Source of the DNA: Flaccisagitta enflata
Taxonomy: Eukaryota > Chaetognatha > Sagittoidea > Aphragmophora
Assembly: GCA_965153355.1 (NCBI GenBank)
Contig: OZ231127.1
Location: 14,942,001-15,006,000, forward strand
Reading direction: 5' to 3'
DNA length: 64,000 nucleotides
The notes below the pieces were generated by a model, which was not told the origin of the DNA, ran no database searches, and saw only the letters and a program-made list of their open reading frames with translations. A program made the position numbers and the translations under genes. Below, piece after piece: positions 48,631 to 60,062 of the stretch; position 1 is the first letter of the stretch, and each line of letters opens with the position of its first letter.

Positions 48631-48631
48631 A
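48581..48631. repeat. (GA)n
   Basis: About 24 units. Confidence 0.97.
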
Positions 48632-48639
48632 AACGCCTA

Positions 48640-49870
48640 AACCTTTGTTGAAAAGAAGAAGTTGAATACCCGAAGAGAGGCATCGACAGCAACATCCATG
48701 AAGGCTTTTACAACACCATTACCAACAACAACGTCAACAACAACGTCAACAACAAGTCAACAACAACAATGACCTTGCTCTGGGACACAAAGCGAGCATC
48801 GCGCCGGGTCAGGTTGTGTGCCGCGCGCGCGACGCGACGCGATGACGAGTCAAAGCGTGCGCACGTTTTGTGTGCTCGGGATTCAGAAAACCCTTGAGAC
48901 TTTCCACTACATGTGAAACTTTTGTAGGTTTGACTTAAAACAAATTTGAAAAGAGGCCTTGCAAGCGAGTTATGCTTCGCACGTATAATATGCAAAAGGT
49001 ATGTCCGTTCCATGCACACCACTCGAAGGCGATTGGCGTAGTTTTTGCTTTCGTGTTAGACAAAAAAAGTGCGTGAGTGCCGTTGTGTGTGTAAGCCTGA
49101 GAAAGGCCGCGATTGTGTGTAAGCCTGATAGGCGATTGATTGCTCGGCTGACATGACAAAAGTTTCTCCTTAGGAGATGTCCAGAAAGGCATGTGTTGAC
49201 TTATGTACGTGTGATTAAATGCGATGTGCGTGAGTGTGATTGCGCGGGTGACTGTATTGGGAGACAGTTTCTTCTGTGCTGTCATAAGTGTGTGTGTGCG
49301 AGTGTGCGTGTGCGTGCGGGTGAGAGTGTGTGCGTGTGCGCGAAAGGTAGATTGGTTGGGCGAGAGTGCAAAGGTGAGAGAGGTCTTTTATTTGCTGAGA
49401 CTGAATCCCACGCGGATCAAAAAGCGGAAATTTGATCTCGAGATCTCAGCGCAAGACTAACTCTTTCCGATGTAGTCACAGACAATATCTCGATGTACGA
49501 CAATAATATTTGAGGCGTCACTGTGTGTCATTTCATATTTCATAACCTTTGAAAACCTTTGTTATAAAATCAGTTAACTGTGCAGGGCACAATCAGTCTC
49601 AACCAACTTGAGCACTTTTCGATTATTCACGCGCAACAAAGAGGGAAATGTACATTCAATTTGAAACAAAGGAGAAAAAGTCAGAAAGTCAGAGAGAGAG
49701 AGACCGACGGAGACCGACGAAGAGTTATAGCCTTCTCATTACGACTAATTCGAAATGGCAAGAAAATGCGATTTAGATAAGTGGGAGTAGATAAGAAATT
49801 GTGAATTTTGTGTGGTGGACAAGAAAGAGAAAGATGAACGCCCACCACTGATGCGCGCGCGCGATGGAAC
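48640..49870. other. unique DNA with a CpG-rich patch
   Basis: 48775-48900 is unusually CpG-rich (GCCGCGCGCGCGACGCGACG). 49030-49340 has GTGTGTAAGCCTGA repeats and GTGCGTGTGCG words. The CpG patch could be a promoter-type island, but no exon is evident. Confidence 0.4.
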
Positions 49871-49878
49871 GCCTAGAG

Positions 49879-49879
49879 T

Positions 49880-49933
<54 letters not shown>
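49879..49933. repeat. (GA)n
   Basis: Directly abuts the left arm of the 4.5-kb inverted-repeat segment. Confidence 0.97.
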
Positions 49934-49936
<3 letters not shown>

Positions 49937-50205
49937 CCCAGACAGAATGCATTATCATGAAAGTATAAAAGAGGTTTCTCAAACTGACCATCGACATCCT
50001 CTAGGACCAAAATGATTGTTGTTTTATGCTTTTTTTGAAAAATGTGCAACGGGTGCCATCTGACAGATCACTTGTTAAGATCGCGAAAATCGCAAAAAAC
50101 GCATATATTAGCTGTTTAAATGTTTTTCTTAATCCTAATTACCCCAGTCCTACAGCAGTTATCCTAGTTGGTACAGCTTCTTTAGTAGATGAACTTTTAT
50201 GGAAA
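49934..50205 (+). repeat. left arm of a 4.5-kb inverted-repeat segment
   Basis: Begins ATCCCAGACAG directly after a GA array. Contains ATCGACATCCTCTAGGACCA, AAATGATTGTTGTTTTAT, AATGTGCAACGGGTGCC and GTTGGTACAGCTTCT. The same order is found inverted at 54212-54490. Confidence 0.85.
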
Positions 50206-50464
50206 ACAAAAATTTTGGTTCTGATCATTACATACACTTGATAATATCACTATTCATACAGTCAAAAAATGCTAAAATAGTGAAAATTACAAAAATGAGC
50301 TGATTTCATTATTCTTTCAATCATTTTATTCTCACTCACCCCATTCATTTGACCATTATGTGAGTTGCATCAGCTTTATGACCTTGAGGCACAATTTGCT
50401 TTGTCTATCCATGGGTCCCTGAGTCTATAAGCAAAAGTCTATAAATGAGAAATTGAGCGCTTTA

Positions 50465-50567
50465 GAAGCTTTTGGTGTATGTCTAAGGGAGGGTGGCATG
50501 GGGTGTGGAGGTTGGACGCCCCTGCCTACCCATCTGCTACAGTATCGTAACCAAGGGGTACTTGTTG
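50465..50567 (-). mobile_element. family A type I, 5' end fragment
   Basis: GGTTGGACGCCCCTGCCTAC, CATCTGCTACAGTATCGT and ACTTGTT correspond to the 5' end of the copies at 59.8-62 kb. The hairpin end is absent. Confidence 0.6.
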
Positions 50568-50582
50568 ATCTGTTTTTGCCTC

Positions 50583-51164
50583 AACAAGGTCGGATACACA
50601 GCTAGCCTAGTCTTGTGTGGGTGGGCAGGGGCACTGATATAGAAGGTCACTTAGGCATGAGCAATGGCTTCTAAAACTCTCAAAAACACAAAAGAAATAG
50701 TAGCAAAAGTGTTAGATGGCCATCAGTACCTATTGCCCCAATGTGAGTGTATGTGAATGCATAATGGAGAGAGGGGCAGCGGCCCTGAAGGGCCCAATGA
50801 CCTATGCTTAATTAGTTTTGCGGCTCTAAGCTTGAATTTGAGCATCAATAATGGGATTTGAGCCAATATGCTGAGATTTGAGCCTTGAGGCTGGGATGTG
50901 AAGCTTGAGGTTGGGATTTTAGCCTTGAGGCTGAGATTTGAGCCTTGAGGTTGTGATCTGAGCCTTGATGCTAGGATTTGAGTCTCAAGGCTCTGGGATT
51001 TTAGCCTTGAGGGTGGGATATGAGCCTCTAGACTAGGATATGGGCCTCAAGGCTGAGGTATGAGCTTCATGGCTAGAATATGAACTTCAAAGGGGGTGGA
51101 TGGACAAACGAACCGGCTGACTGATGGAATCAGGGATGGATAGACAAAGTGGGGTGTCTAAAAA
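50583..51164 (+). mobile_element. family A element interrupted by a family C element
   Basis: Starts AACAAGGTCGGATACACAGC with GTGGGTGGGCAGGGGC. A family C copy begins at about 50709. The 3' part resumes near 51100 with GGATGGACAAACGAACC and GATAGACAAAGTGGGG, and ends TGTCTAAAAA with an eroded hairpin. Confidence 0.65.
50709..51098 (+). mobile_element. family C element, lacking its right inverted repeat
   Basis: Leader GTTAGATGGCCATCAGTACC, then GGGGCAGCGGCCCTGAAGGG and CCTATGCTT. The core is about 13 copies of a 20-bp unit (GCCTTGAGGCTGGGATTTGA). The right inverted repeat is absent, and family A sequence resumes. It is nested in the 50.58-kb family A copy. Confidence 0.65.
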
Positions 51165-51242
51165 TGCTACCCACTGAGGTGGTAATGGTAAATCCATTTG
51201 CAATTTTACTTAATTTGAAGCAAGGAATTCAAATCTTAAATA

Positions 51243-52085
51243 AACAAGCAACGCGGGGTCACAATATCATTGCGGACGGGTGGGCAGGGGCATCCAACCC
51301 CCATCCACACCCCAACCCCAACCCCCACAAACAAACATACACAAAAAGTATTACTATCTTCACCAAAAGAAACGCGACACCCTGGCAAAGATATGATTTA
51401 TTGACCATACTCTGATAAAATTCAGTAACTGAGAAAGTTTGGAGGTCAAGTAAGTTATTCTTATAAAAAATACACAACACTGTGGATCTGAAATGCAATT
51501 TATATCGAATTTCTTCATAAACAGGGGTGATAACCTCTTCTCATTTGTCCACAGTTTTTGCAAGCCAATGATTTTTGATTAAGGTTTACTCTTTTGCTTG
51601 CCATTTCTAAATGGCTTGAACTACAGAATCCAGATTGAGCCCACCTTCGAGATTTTTTGATGTAGATTAATTTGCTTTTTTGGAAAAAGTATCTAGCTTC
51701 TCCAGAAGCTAAGATAACAAAAGTTAAAGTTGTATCAATTTTGATCTTTTTTTTTTTTCTTTTTATCTTTTATCAATTCTGAATATGACTATTTTCCTTC
51801 TTCTGCTTGCGATTTCTAAACGCTTTAAGATACAGTTACCAGATTGGACTCATTTTGTAGATTTTTTGAAGAAGATTAATTTCTTTTTTTAAAAAAGTAT
51901 CTAGCTTTTCTAGAAGCCAAGATATTGTAGATAGAAGGTGTCGCGTTTCTTTTGGTGAAGATAGTAAAATGCGCATTTTCCCACTTACCAACTTGATCGT
52001 TACGGACCTACGGACTGACCGATGGACGGACCAACTGACCAATGGACGGACAGCCTCTTATAGAGTTGCATGTCCGCAACTAAAA
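51243..52085 (+). mobile_element. family A type I element carrying a nested TIR element
   Basis: 5' AACAAGCAACGCGGGGTCAC, arm ATTGCGGAC, GGGTGGGCAGGGGCATCC. 3' GACGGACC tract, hairpin AGTTGCATGTCCGCAACT, AAAAG. The 611-bp insert 51354-51964 splits it. Removing the insert and one TA restores collinearity with the 11.9-kb copy at AAATGCGC. Confidence 0.85.
51354..51964. mobile_element. 611-bp TIR element with perfect 28-bp ends, nested in family A
   Basis: The ends CTATCTTCACCAAAAGAAAC then GCGACACC are perfectly inverted at 51937-51964 and flanked by TA, consistent with a Tc1/mariner-like insertion. It encodes no transposase. It contains a diverged direct repeat of about 130 bp (51590-51719 and 51796-51926, sharing AAGTATCTAGCTT). 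Perfect TIRs suggest a fairly recent insertion. Confidence 0.9.
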
Positions 52086-52091
52086 GTAGTG

Positions 52092-52268
52092 CAGTTGAAC
52101 CCCACTCTTAACGGATTTCAGGGGACCACTAATATTATTCTGTTATAGATGGACTTCTGTTACTGCCACTAAAGGAAATAAAAGAAATTGACTTGAAAGG
52201 ATCATGAATTTTCATCTGTTATAGGTGGAATTCCGTTAGTGGCGGGTCCGTTAGAGCGGGGTGTATTA
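52092..52268 (-). mobile_element. pogo-like MITE, second copy
   Basis: CAGTTGAACCCCACTCTTAA at the left. GGCGGGTCCGTTAGAGCGGG at the right, where the last bases are decayed. Same length as and reverse orientation to the 16.6-kb copy. It sits immediately beyond the 3' end of a family A element. Confidence 0.75.
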
Positions 52269-52269
52269 G

Positions 52270-53180
52270 ATCAATGTCATATTTTGGGCGTTGATCATGC
52301 ATGGATGATCGTGAATGTAAGTGAGAGTATGCAGGGCAGCAGTCTCCAAGTGGATGAAGTCGTAATGACCCAAGGAAGAATTCTGATTGAACACGTTCAG
52401 CTTAATGCAGATGATTGAGACCTGTTTAAAACAGTGAGAACTGAGAAGGCAGATGATTGAGACCTGTTTAAACTGGTGAGAACTGAGAAGGCCATGTTGT
52501 GTCAATGCTAGCATTAGGCCAGAGATCTGATTCAAGGCCTTACAGGCCAAGTTGGGGTCTGGGAAATCAAATCTAAGACTCGCAAAGCTCATGCAGTCCT
52601 GAAAGGGCAAATTCAAGGATTAAGAGGGCTGTTATGGACCCATATGAGGTATCTGAGAGCTTGTATAAAGCTGAGAATTGCTGTGACTCCTCTAAAGGCT
52701 GATAAAGCTAGAAGGAGCTGGTTTGTAAACTAAAAGAGCTGATTTGAAGCCTGAATGGCCTGATTAGATGCCAAATTGATGATGTTACATGCAAGTGGGT
52801 ATAAGTGAGAGCCTGAGGCTAATTTCACATCTGAGGGAAGGTGAAGACAAATAGGCAGATGGGCTCATAAATAAAATGATAAAACTATTCTACAGCCACT
52901 GTCCAAAAAGCTTGTTTGAGGGAGAAAAGGTGATTCCATGAGGGTTTTGGAGTGGGGAATCTAATTCTGCAGTCAGCTTAGCTGCTTTAGATATGTTGGT
53001 CTTCAGGGTTGTAAAACATTGCTTTGAAGGATTTTCTATTTCTGTGAGAAAAACTTATCCAGTTTAAACCCTTTTCAAAGGATCAGAGGCAATGGGACCG
53101 CTGCTCTTTTTACTCTCGCTTGCAATCACAATCATGCAAAGCAGTGCCAAAATATAACAAAGATCTAATACTATTCTTTA
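52270..53180. other. unique DNA within the 4.5-kb inverted-repeat segment
   Basis: A 52-bp local duplication (GCAGATGATTGAGACCTGTT at 52408 and 52450) and decayed GATTTGAAGCCTGA-like words. No gene. Confidence 0.55.
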
Positions 53181-53994
53181 CTATAGGCAGTTTCTCCTAT
53201 AAACTGGACTGGCCAAAATCAAGCGCCTGATCGAGTTAACATTGATAAAATTAACAAAACTACCTGATAGTTGCATCTATCTGTTTAAAATTTTGATTGC
53301 AGGCTCAGAATTGGATACTCTTTCAAATCTTACTGAAAAAATCACCTTAAGTCTTGAACTGTGTTCAATTGTATAAATTTTTGTGAAAAACAGTGTGACA
53401 CAGTGTGACAAGGTGTTAACTTGATAGGACATTTTCTTAAAAAATCAATATAACTAGCTAGAAATGACATAAAGTTCTGAAATTTGGCATGTAATCTGGG
53501 TTATGCCTTTACTTAACAGGGAAAAAAAAAGAAATTTTACATCATACATAAAAATATGTTTTTTTATGTATTGCATATTACCATATTAAAATAAGATATT
53601 TTATCATTTTTAACAAACCAACTATGAATGAGATTTTTGCATAGTAAATGTCCACCAGTCACCATCAAATTTTTGATGCTTCTTTAGGGATGGCAATGAT
53701 ACAAAAATGACCTACCATTGGAAAGGCTTGACAATTTTTTGATGTTTTTATCGTAGCAGATATGAAGTGTGACACAAGTGTGACAGGGAAAATAGGCTGT
53801 TTTGGCTCTACTTTTGGCCACCTAACCTATCAAAATCTGGAGTTTGAAGGATGTATGGTGAGCACTTTGTCCCAAGGGATGTTTTAGAACAGCTTTCATC
53901 ATCAAAAGAATAATTAGTAGAAGAAAACAATGTTTTCATTGCTGCCAAATCATGTTTTTCAGCCAGCCCACTTTATAGGAGAAATTGCCTATAG
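53181..53994. mobile_element. 814-bp TIR element
   Basis: Left end CTATAGGCAGTTTCTCCTAT and right end ATAGGAGAAATTGCCTATAG are inverted repeats that extend to about 38 bp with few mismatches. The interior is A/T-rich, includes several GTGTGACA motifs, and has no protein frame. The TA or TTTA/TTGA flank is ambiguous because the tip CTATAG is itself palindromic. Confidence 0.8.
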
Positions 53995-54211
53995 TTGAAT
54001 TCCTTGCCCAAAAACAAATAAAATTGCAAATAGAAACACCCCCAATCCCTTAGTGAGTAGCATTTCTGAAGATAAGACAAAAAAGAAATAAGACAAGTGT
54101 ATTTTTGCAATTTTTGTTATTCTTTTTTGAGTGGGGGGTTTTACTTCACCAATAGTTATGTAATCCAGTGTTCCTGATGCACCGAACGAAAATTCTTGTT
54201 GGCCTATCAAG

Positions 54212-54490
54212 TTGATATGTTAGAGAAGCTGTACCAGCTAGGAGGACTGCAAAAGGTCTGGGGTAATTGAGATTAAGACAAGGTGAGAGTAGCAAATTAC
54301 GGCGTTTTTTGCAATTTTTACGTTTTTCGCCTCCTTAGCAAACGGTCTTTTGGAGGGCACCCGTTGCACATTTTTCAAAAAAATTATAAAACAACAATCA
54401 TTTTGGTCCTAGAGGATGTCGATAGTCCCAAAGGAATACCTCTTTTGACAACTTTTTGAAGTAACCTTCAGAACCAGCCTGTCTGGGATG
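54212..54490 (-). repeat. right arm of the 4.5-kb inverted-repeat segment
   Basis: Reverse complement of the 49.9-kb arm with scattered substitutions and a few indels. It ends CTGTCTGGGAT. Similarity includes the A/T-rich GCAAAAAACG core and AATTACCCCAG. Neither arm encodes a protein. Confidence 0.85.
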
Positions 54491-54609
54491 CCCTACTCTT
54501 GGAGTTGGGGTACATCATGAATCTTTACCAACTCCATTCTTTACTTTCGTCATATCCTGCCTATCTTGTGCCCTCACGGTGAAACTGGTTGTCCCACTAA
54601 ATATTCGTC

Positions 54610-55060
54610 CATCCTGCCTACCCGCCCGCCTCCCTCTTGGACTGTCACCCTGTTGGACTGTCACCCTGTTGATCTGCCGCCCTGTTGGACTGTCACCCTG
54701 TTGATCTGCCGCCCTGTTGGTCTGCCTCCCTGTTGGTCTGCCTCCCTGTTGGTCTGCCCCCCTGTTGGTTCGCCTAACTGTCAGTTTGCATGCCTGTCGG
54801 TCTGTATGTCGGTCTGCCTGCCTGTTGGACTGTCACCCTGTTGATCTGCCGCCCTGTTGGTCTGCCTCCCTGTTGGTCTGCCTCCCTGTTGGTCTGCCTC
54901 CCTGTTGGTTCGCCTAACTGTCAGTTTGCATGCCTGTCGGTCTGTCTGTCGGTCTGCCTGCCTGTTGGTCTGTCTGCCTGTTGGGTCCGCCTGTCTGTCA
55001 GTCTGCCAGTCTGTTGATCTGCCTCCCTGTCGGTCTGCCTGTCGACCGATCCGCCTGCTA
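54610..55060. repeat. 16-bp CCCTGTTGGTCTGCCT minisatellite with higher-order duplication
   Basis: About 25 units. The block near 54640-54790 is repeated at about 54825-54960 including variant units (TTCGCCTAACTGTCAG). The array is bracketed by related direct repeats ACTAAATATTCGTC (54597) and ACTCAATATTCGTC (55088). Confidence 0.88.
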
Positions 55061-55170
55061 TGCACTTTCGCTGAAGCTGGTTAACCCACTCAATATTCGT
55101 CTTGTGTCTCTTTGTTGCTTTGACTATCAGTCACTCTCTGGGTTCTAGGTTCCGCATATATTCTGTCCTT

Positions 55171-55188
55171 GACTCTCTCTCTCTCTCA

Positions 55189-55279
<91 letters not shown>
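55171..55279. repeat. (CT)n
   Basis: About 50 units with one CACA slip at the left. Confidence 0.98.
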
Positions 55280-55281
<2 letters not shown>

Positions 55282-55953
55282 CTTTTTTGCCCCCCCCCCC
55301 CTTCTTTTCTAAAACCTCCCCCGAAAGCATTTATTTCAGGCTGGCATCAAAGCTGCCCTTTTTGCCTTCCCCTTTTTTTGCCTCCCCCGCGATCAATTAT
55401 ATTCGGAATTTTTTTTCGTTTCCGTCAATCTAATCCGGGCACTTTTACGTTGTGTTCAGTTACATCCGAGCGGTAGAATCAGATATCCTATTCTTATTAG
55501 TTGCATCCGGGATTGACTTTTGTCGTTATCATTTACATCCGGAGTCAAGAAAGATGTTTTTGTTTTTTCTATAAACGTGTCAACGCGTCCTTTAAAGAAG
55601 AGGCTGTCTGTCCATTGGTAAATTACCAATAGTAAAGCACAAGGCGAAAATAAGAATCGTGTTCTGAAATATGGCAAAATTGTGTTTGAGTGATAAGGCA
55701 GGAAGTTGGCGCATCGTTGTACCCCCGAGGTACTTGTTTGTTTGTTTTTTTTCATCTCTCTAAATCTCACAAAAGAAACTATTTTTAGCATTTGGAATTA
55801 AAATGTTCTTTTTATCAAGAGGGAAGTCTAAGGGGGGGAGAGCAAAAGAAAAATTCATGAATTTTAAAATCAGTTTTTTCCGTTTTATTTCAGCTACTTA
55901 TGCCGTTTGGGTTTTTTTTTTCATCTCGTGTCTCAGTGTTTCCACGTGGGTGG

Positions 55954-56160
55954 TTTTAAGCAGCATGCACGCGACTCTACACCCTGCTTTGTCCGTCAGT
56001 CCGTCCATCGGTCTGTGGGTCGGTCTGTTGGTCCGTCACACTTTTACTGTTTTTATCAATTTTATTTCTTTAAGTCATGTTAGGGTATATTAAGTCATTC
56101 TATATCATTCTAAGTCAATCCGTAAGTCTCGCACGCGACTCATAGGTGTTGGCCTTGTTT
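55954..56160 (-). mobile_element. family A element, type III
   Basis: AGCAGCATGCACGCGACT (hairpin arm decayed), GTCCGTCAGTCCGTCC tract, GTCACACTTTTACTG, TAAGTCATTC-like decamers, GTCTCGCACGCGACT, GTGTTGGCCTTGTT. Confidence 0.8.
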
Positions 56161-56367
56161 AAATACAAGCTTTTAATCTAAGCTAGACTCATCTTATTCG
56201 TATCACGCTTTCCTCGGGTCAACTTTGCTTTGATTATATAGACATAAATGAAAACAATGGGAGGAATCCAAATGAATTTTAGATTGTGCCTGCAAGTAAA
56301 TTTAGAATCAAAACTCAAAACTCCATTCGATTATGTGGCTTTCCGTCTGGCTTTCTCTTTGTGAAAG

Positions 56368-56946
<579 letters not shown>

Positions 56947-57194
56947 CAAACATTTTTTTCTGTGTTTTAGGTCCCTCTCTTGGATTAGGAATGAGGGATT
57001 CTCCGCTCCAGATTCCCTATTGCAATCGCAGAATAGCCAAATAGAAAGGAGGGAGTAGAGGCACCCACATCAACGGAAAGATGAAGCACCCACATCAACA
57101 AAACGCCATACCGAGGCCCACATCGACGATGGGGATGCAAAGCAAAGGTAGTGGGTGACCACAATTAATGGGTAAAAGTAGCATGATATGTGGC

Positions 57195-57306
57195 TGTGGT
57201 GGTGTTGGTGGTGGTGGTGGTGGTGGTGGTGGTGGTGGTGGTGGTGGTGGTGGTGGTGGTGGTGGTGGTGGTGGTGGTGGTGGTGGTGGTGGTGGTGGTG
57301 GTGGTC
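57195..57306. repeat. (GGT)n
   Basis: About 36 units. Confidence 0.98.
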
Positions 57307-57504
57307 GTGGTCGTGATCCGGTGGTGGTAGGGCGTCGTAAGGCATCTTTGATTCAAACAACAATATGGTTGAAGCTTGAAGGTGCCACCAAGAAAAAATG
57401 TGGAAAAAGAGATAAACAGCAAAAAATTGTTCCCATGACATTAAAGCAGAACAAAATGAGTGAAGAATAACAATAAAAAGATAGACAAGGGACGATGGAA
57501 ACCA

Positions 57505-57602
57505 ACTTTTTTGGAAGGATAACCACGATCACGTAGACCAACCAACCAACTAACCAACCAACCAACTGGTTTGGAAGGATAACCACGATCACGTAGACCA
57601 TC
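57505..57602. repeat. 32-bp direct repeat around a CCAA tract
   Basis: TTTGGAAGGATAACCACGAT then CACGTAGACCA occurs on both sides of ACCAACCAACTAACC. Confidence 0.85.
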
Positions 57603-57659
57603 ATGGGAAGCTTAAAATTGGAAGGCGCAAAAGAACGTCTGGCAAATCCCGAGAACACG

Positions 57660-57770
57660 AGGAGAGAGAGAGAGCGAGAGAGAGAGAGAGAGAGAGACAG
57701 AGAGACAGAGAGACAGAGAGACAGAGAGACAGAGAGAGACAGAGACAGAGAGAGACAGAGAGAGGTCAAA
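57660..57770. repeat. GAGA/GACAGA tract
   Basis: Mixed GA and AGACAG units. Confidence 0.9.
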
Positions 57771-57964
57771 GACAGAGACAGTGGTGAGGAGTACGAGAGG
57801 TCAACATTTGGGTCAAGGCCATGGTGCGCCGAATATCATAGTTAATGGCGCAATCATTAAATCATTTGGTTGTTGTAGTTTCTAATCATATTCAATGTTC
57901 CAAAAATATAGATTATTTGCTTCTATACATGGTATTCTCAAATTTTTGCCGCAAAATGTCATAT

Positions 57965-58275
57965 TGCCTTGTTAGGCGCACCATATGTAAGCCTTCATGT
58001 CTCCCAGAGGCACAAAGCCCCAAATAACATCCAATTTGGTGCACCATCCACAAGCACTTACGTCTCCCAAAAACAAAAAGCCACAAATAACACCCAAGTT
58101 GGTGTACCATCCACAAGCACTTACGTCTCCCCCCCCCCCAAAAAAAAAGCCACAAATAACACCCAATTTGGTGTACCATCTACAAGCACTTATGTCTCCC
58201 AAAAACAAAAAGCCACAAATAACACCCAATTTGGTGTACCATCTACAAGCCCTCACGTCTCCCAATGTCGATGGC
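57965..58275. repeat. 63-bp minisatellite, about five copies
   Basis: Units share CCACAAATAACACCCAATTT, GGTGTACCATCCACAAGC and ACTTACGTCTCCC. The period is a multiple of three, so all frames appear repetitive (for example TSTYVSQKQKATNN). Confidence 0.9.
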
Positions 58276-58369
58276 AGGAAGCCACAAAAACGCCATTCGT
58301 GGCGAAGGACACGAAACTGAGATCACCGCAGGACCCCATTCATGACTATAACAAGGATCTGCCCCCTCA

Positions 58370-58500
58370 TATTCCTCACTTCCTCACTTCCATACTTGCA
58401 TACTTCCTCACTTCCTTACTTCCTCAGTTCCTCACTTCCTCATTTCCTTACTTCCTCACTTCCTCACTTCCTCACTTCCACACTTCCCTCCACTTCCATA
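58370..58500. repeat. (ACTTCCTC)n octamer array
   Basis: About 14 degenerate units. Confidence 0.85.
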
Positions 58501-58649
58501 TCCCTCTTTTTACTCATACACATAAATAAATATAAACGTCTCTCTTTTATAATTCCGACCCAGTTTCTCCGCAGAGACGCATTCTTGTTGGTTTTTCCCT
58601 TTTCTTCTTTTCCCTCTCCTTCCTCTTCTTCTTATTTTTTTCTTGTTCT

Positions 58650-58912
58650 CGTTCTTGTTCTTGTTCTTCTTCTTGTTCTTGTTCTTCTTCTTCTTCTTCT
58701 TCTTCTTCTTCTTCTTCTTCTTCTTCTTCTTCTTCTTCTTCTTCTTCTTCTTCATCATCATCATCATCATCACCTCTTTTTCTTCTTCTTCTTCTTCTTC
58801 TTCTTCTTCTTCTTCTTCTTCTTCTTCTTCTTCTTCTTCTTCATCTTCATCTTCATCTTCCTCTTCATCTTCATCTTCATCTTCTTCTTCTTCTTCTTCT
58901 TCTTCTCCTTCT
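58650..58912. repeat. (CTT)n with CAT interruptions
   Basis: Long trinucleotide array; the poly-Leu, poly-Ser, poly-Glu and poly-Lys frames come from it. Confidence 0.97.
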
Positions 58913-59332
58913 CCCCTCGACCTTTCATCCATGGTGACTCTGTCCGAGTGGGAGGTTTTCCTCGCATCCAGGACGGTTGCCAATGGGCAACAGACGATGA
59001 AAGAAAGATCAGAGGATGGCAGAGAAGCAGAAAAAGAAAAGGTTTCACGAATACGCACAATAGGAGAAAATCGCTCTAGAATCACCGAGGAAAAAGAGAA
59101 AAAAAAATATGAAGACTAAGCAAACAGAAATAAAAATTATAATAATAAAAAGAAATATAATGAAGAGGATGAAAGAAAGGGAGGAAAAGGCCATGAAAAG
59201 ACTTCTAGTTGGGAAAAGCGATATATGAAGGATCTGTATTTATAAAAAATCGCTCATGAATGTTAATCGTCATTCAGAAAAGGGAAATCCTAAGTAAATA
59301 TAAGCGAGGGAGCGTTTGACGTGGGAGGCTTA

Positions 59333-59560
59333 TTGATGACTCTTGAGTTCCATGGAGGGGGACTCCCCGGAGAGAGAATTCTATGGGGTTTCAACGCTGG
59401 GGTAGGAAGGGGGGGAAGGGAATGGCTGATCAGTTGGGTGGCTTATGGATGACTCTTGAGTTCTATGAAGGGGGATTCCCCCGGAGAGAGAATTCGTTGG
59501 GGGTTCACATGAACTGTTGAGGTAAGGGGGAGAATGGGGATTGCTAATCAGTTGGATGGA
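59333..59560. repeat. two tandem copies of about 115 bp
   Basis: Each holds GATGACTCTTGAGTTC, CCCCGGAGAGAGAATTC and GGAATGGCTGATCAGTTGG-like segments. Confidence 0.8.
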
Positions 59561-59682
59561 ATAATCAATGATGAAACCCGGCCAACATGTGTCCAATGCT
59601 TACTTTACTGATCAACCCATAACTCAAATCCCATCCAATCTATGGGCCAATGTCAGCATCATCATCCTAACTTTTTGTCTCC

Positions 59683-59837
<155 letters not shown>

Positions 59838-59845
59838 TTTGGTTA

Positions 59846-60062
59846 TTTTTAGTCGCGGACACGCAACTCTGTAAGAGGCTTTGTCCGTCCAACGGTCCGT
59901 CCGTTGGTCGGTTGGTCCGTGGACACGAGTCGAAAAGTGAGGAAACTATTGTTTTAGAGGCTTTTTGTGCATGTGAGTTTGAGACATGGGATATAGATTG
60001 GGGTTGGATGCCCCTGCCCACCCGTCCGCAACGATCTTGTGACACCGCGTCACTTGTTTTTA
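59846..60062 (-). mobile_element. family A element, type I, complete
   Basis: TTTTTAGTCGCGGACACGCA hairpin, AAGAGGCTTTGTCCGTCC, GGACACGAGTCGAAAAG, GGGGTTGGATGCCCCTGCCC, then CCGTCCGCAACGAT and GCGTCACTTGTT. It starts directly after a CT array. Confidence 0.85.

Noticed and set aside
57969-58529. 186-residue plus frame with TSTYVSQKQKATNN repeats
   Set aside because: 63-bp minisatellite; the opposite strand is equally open (GDVSACGWYTNLGVICG).
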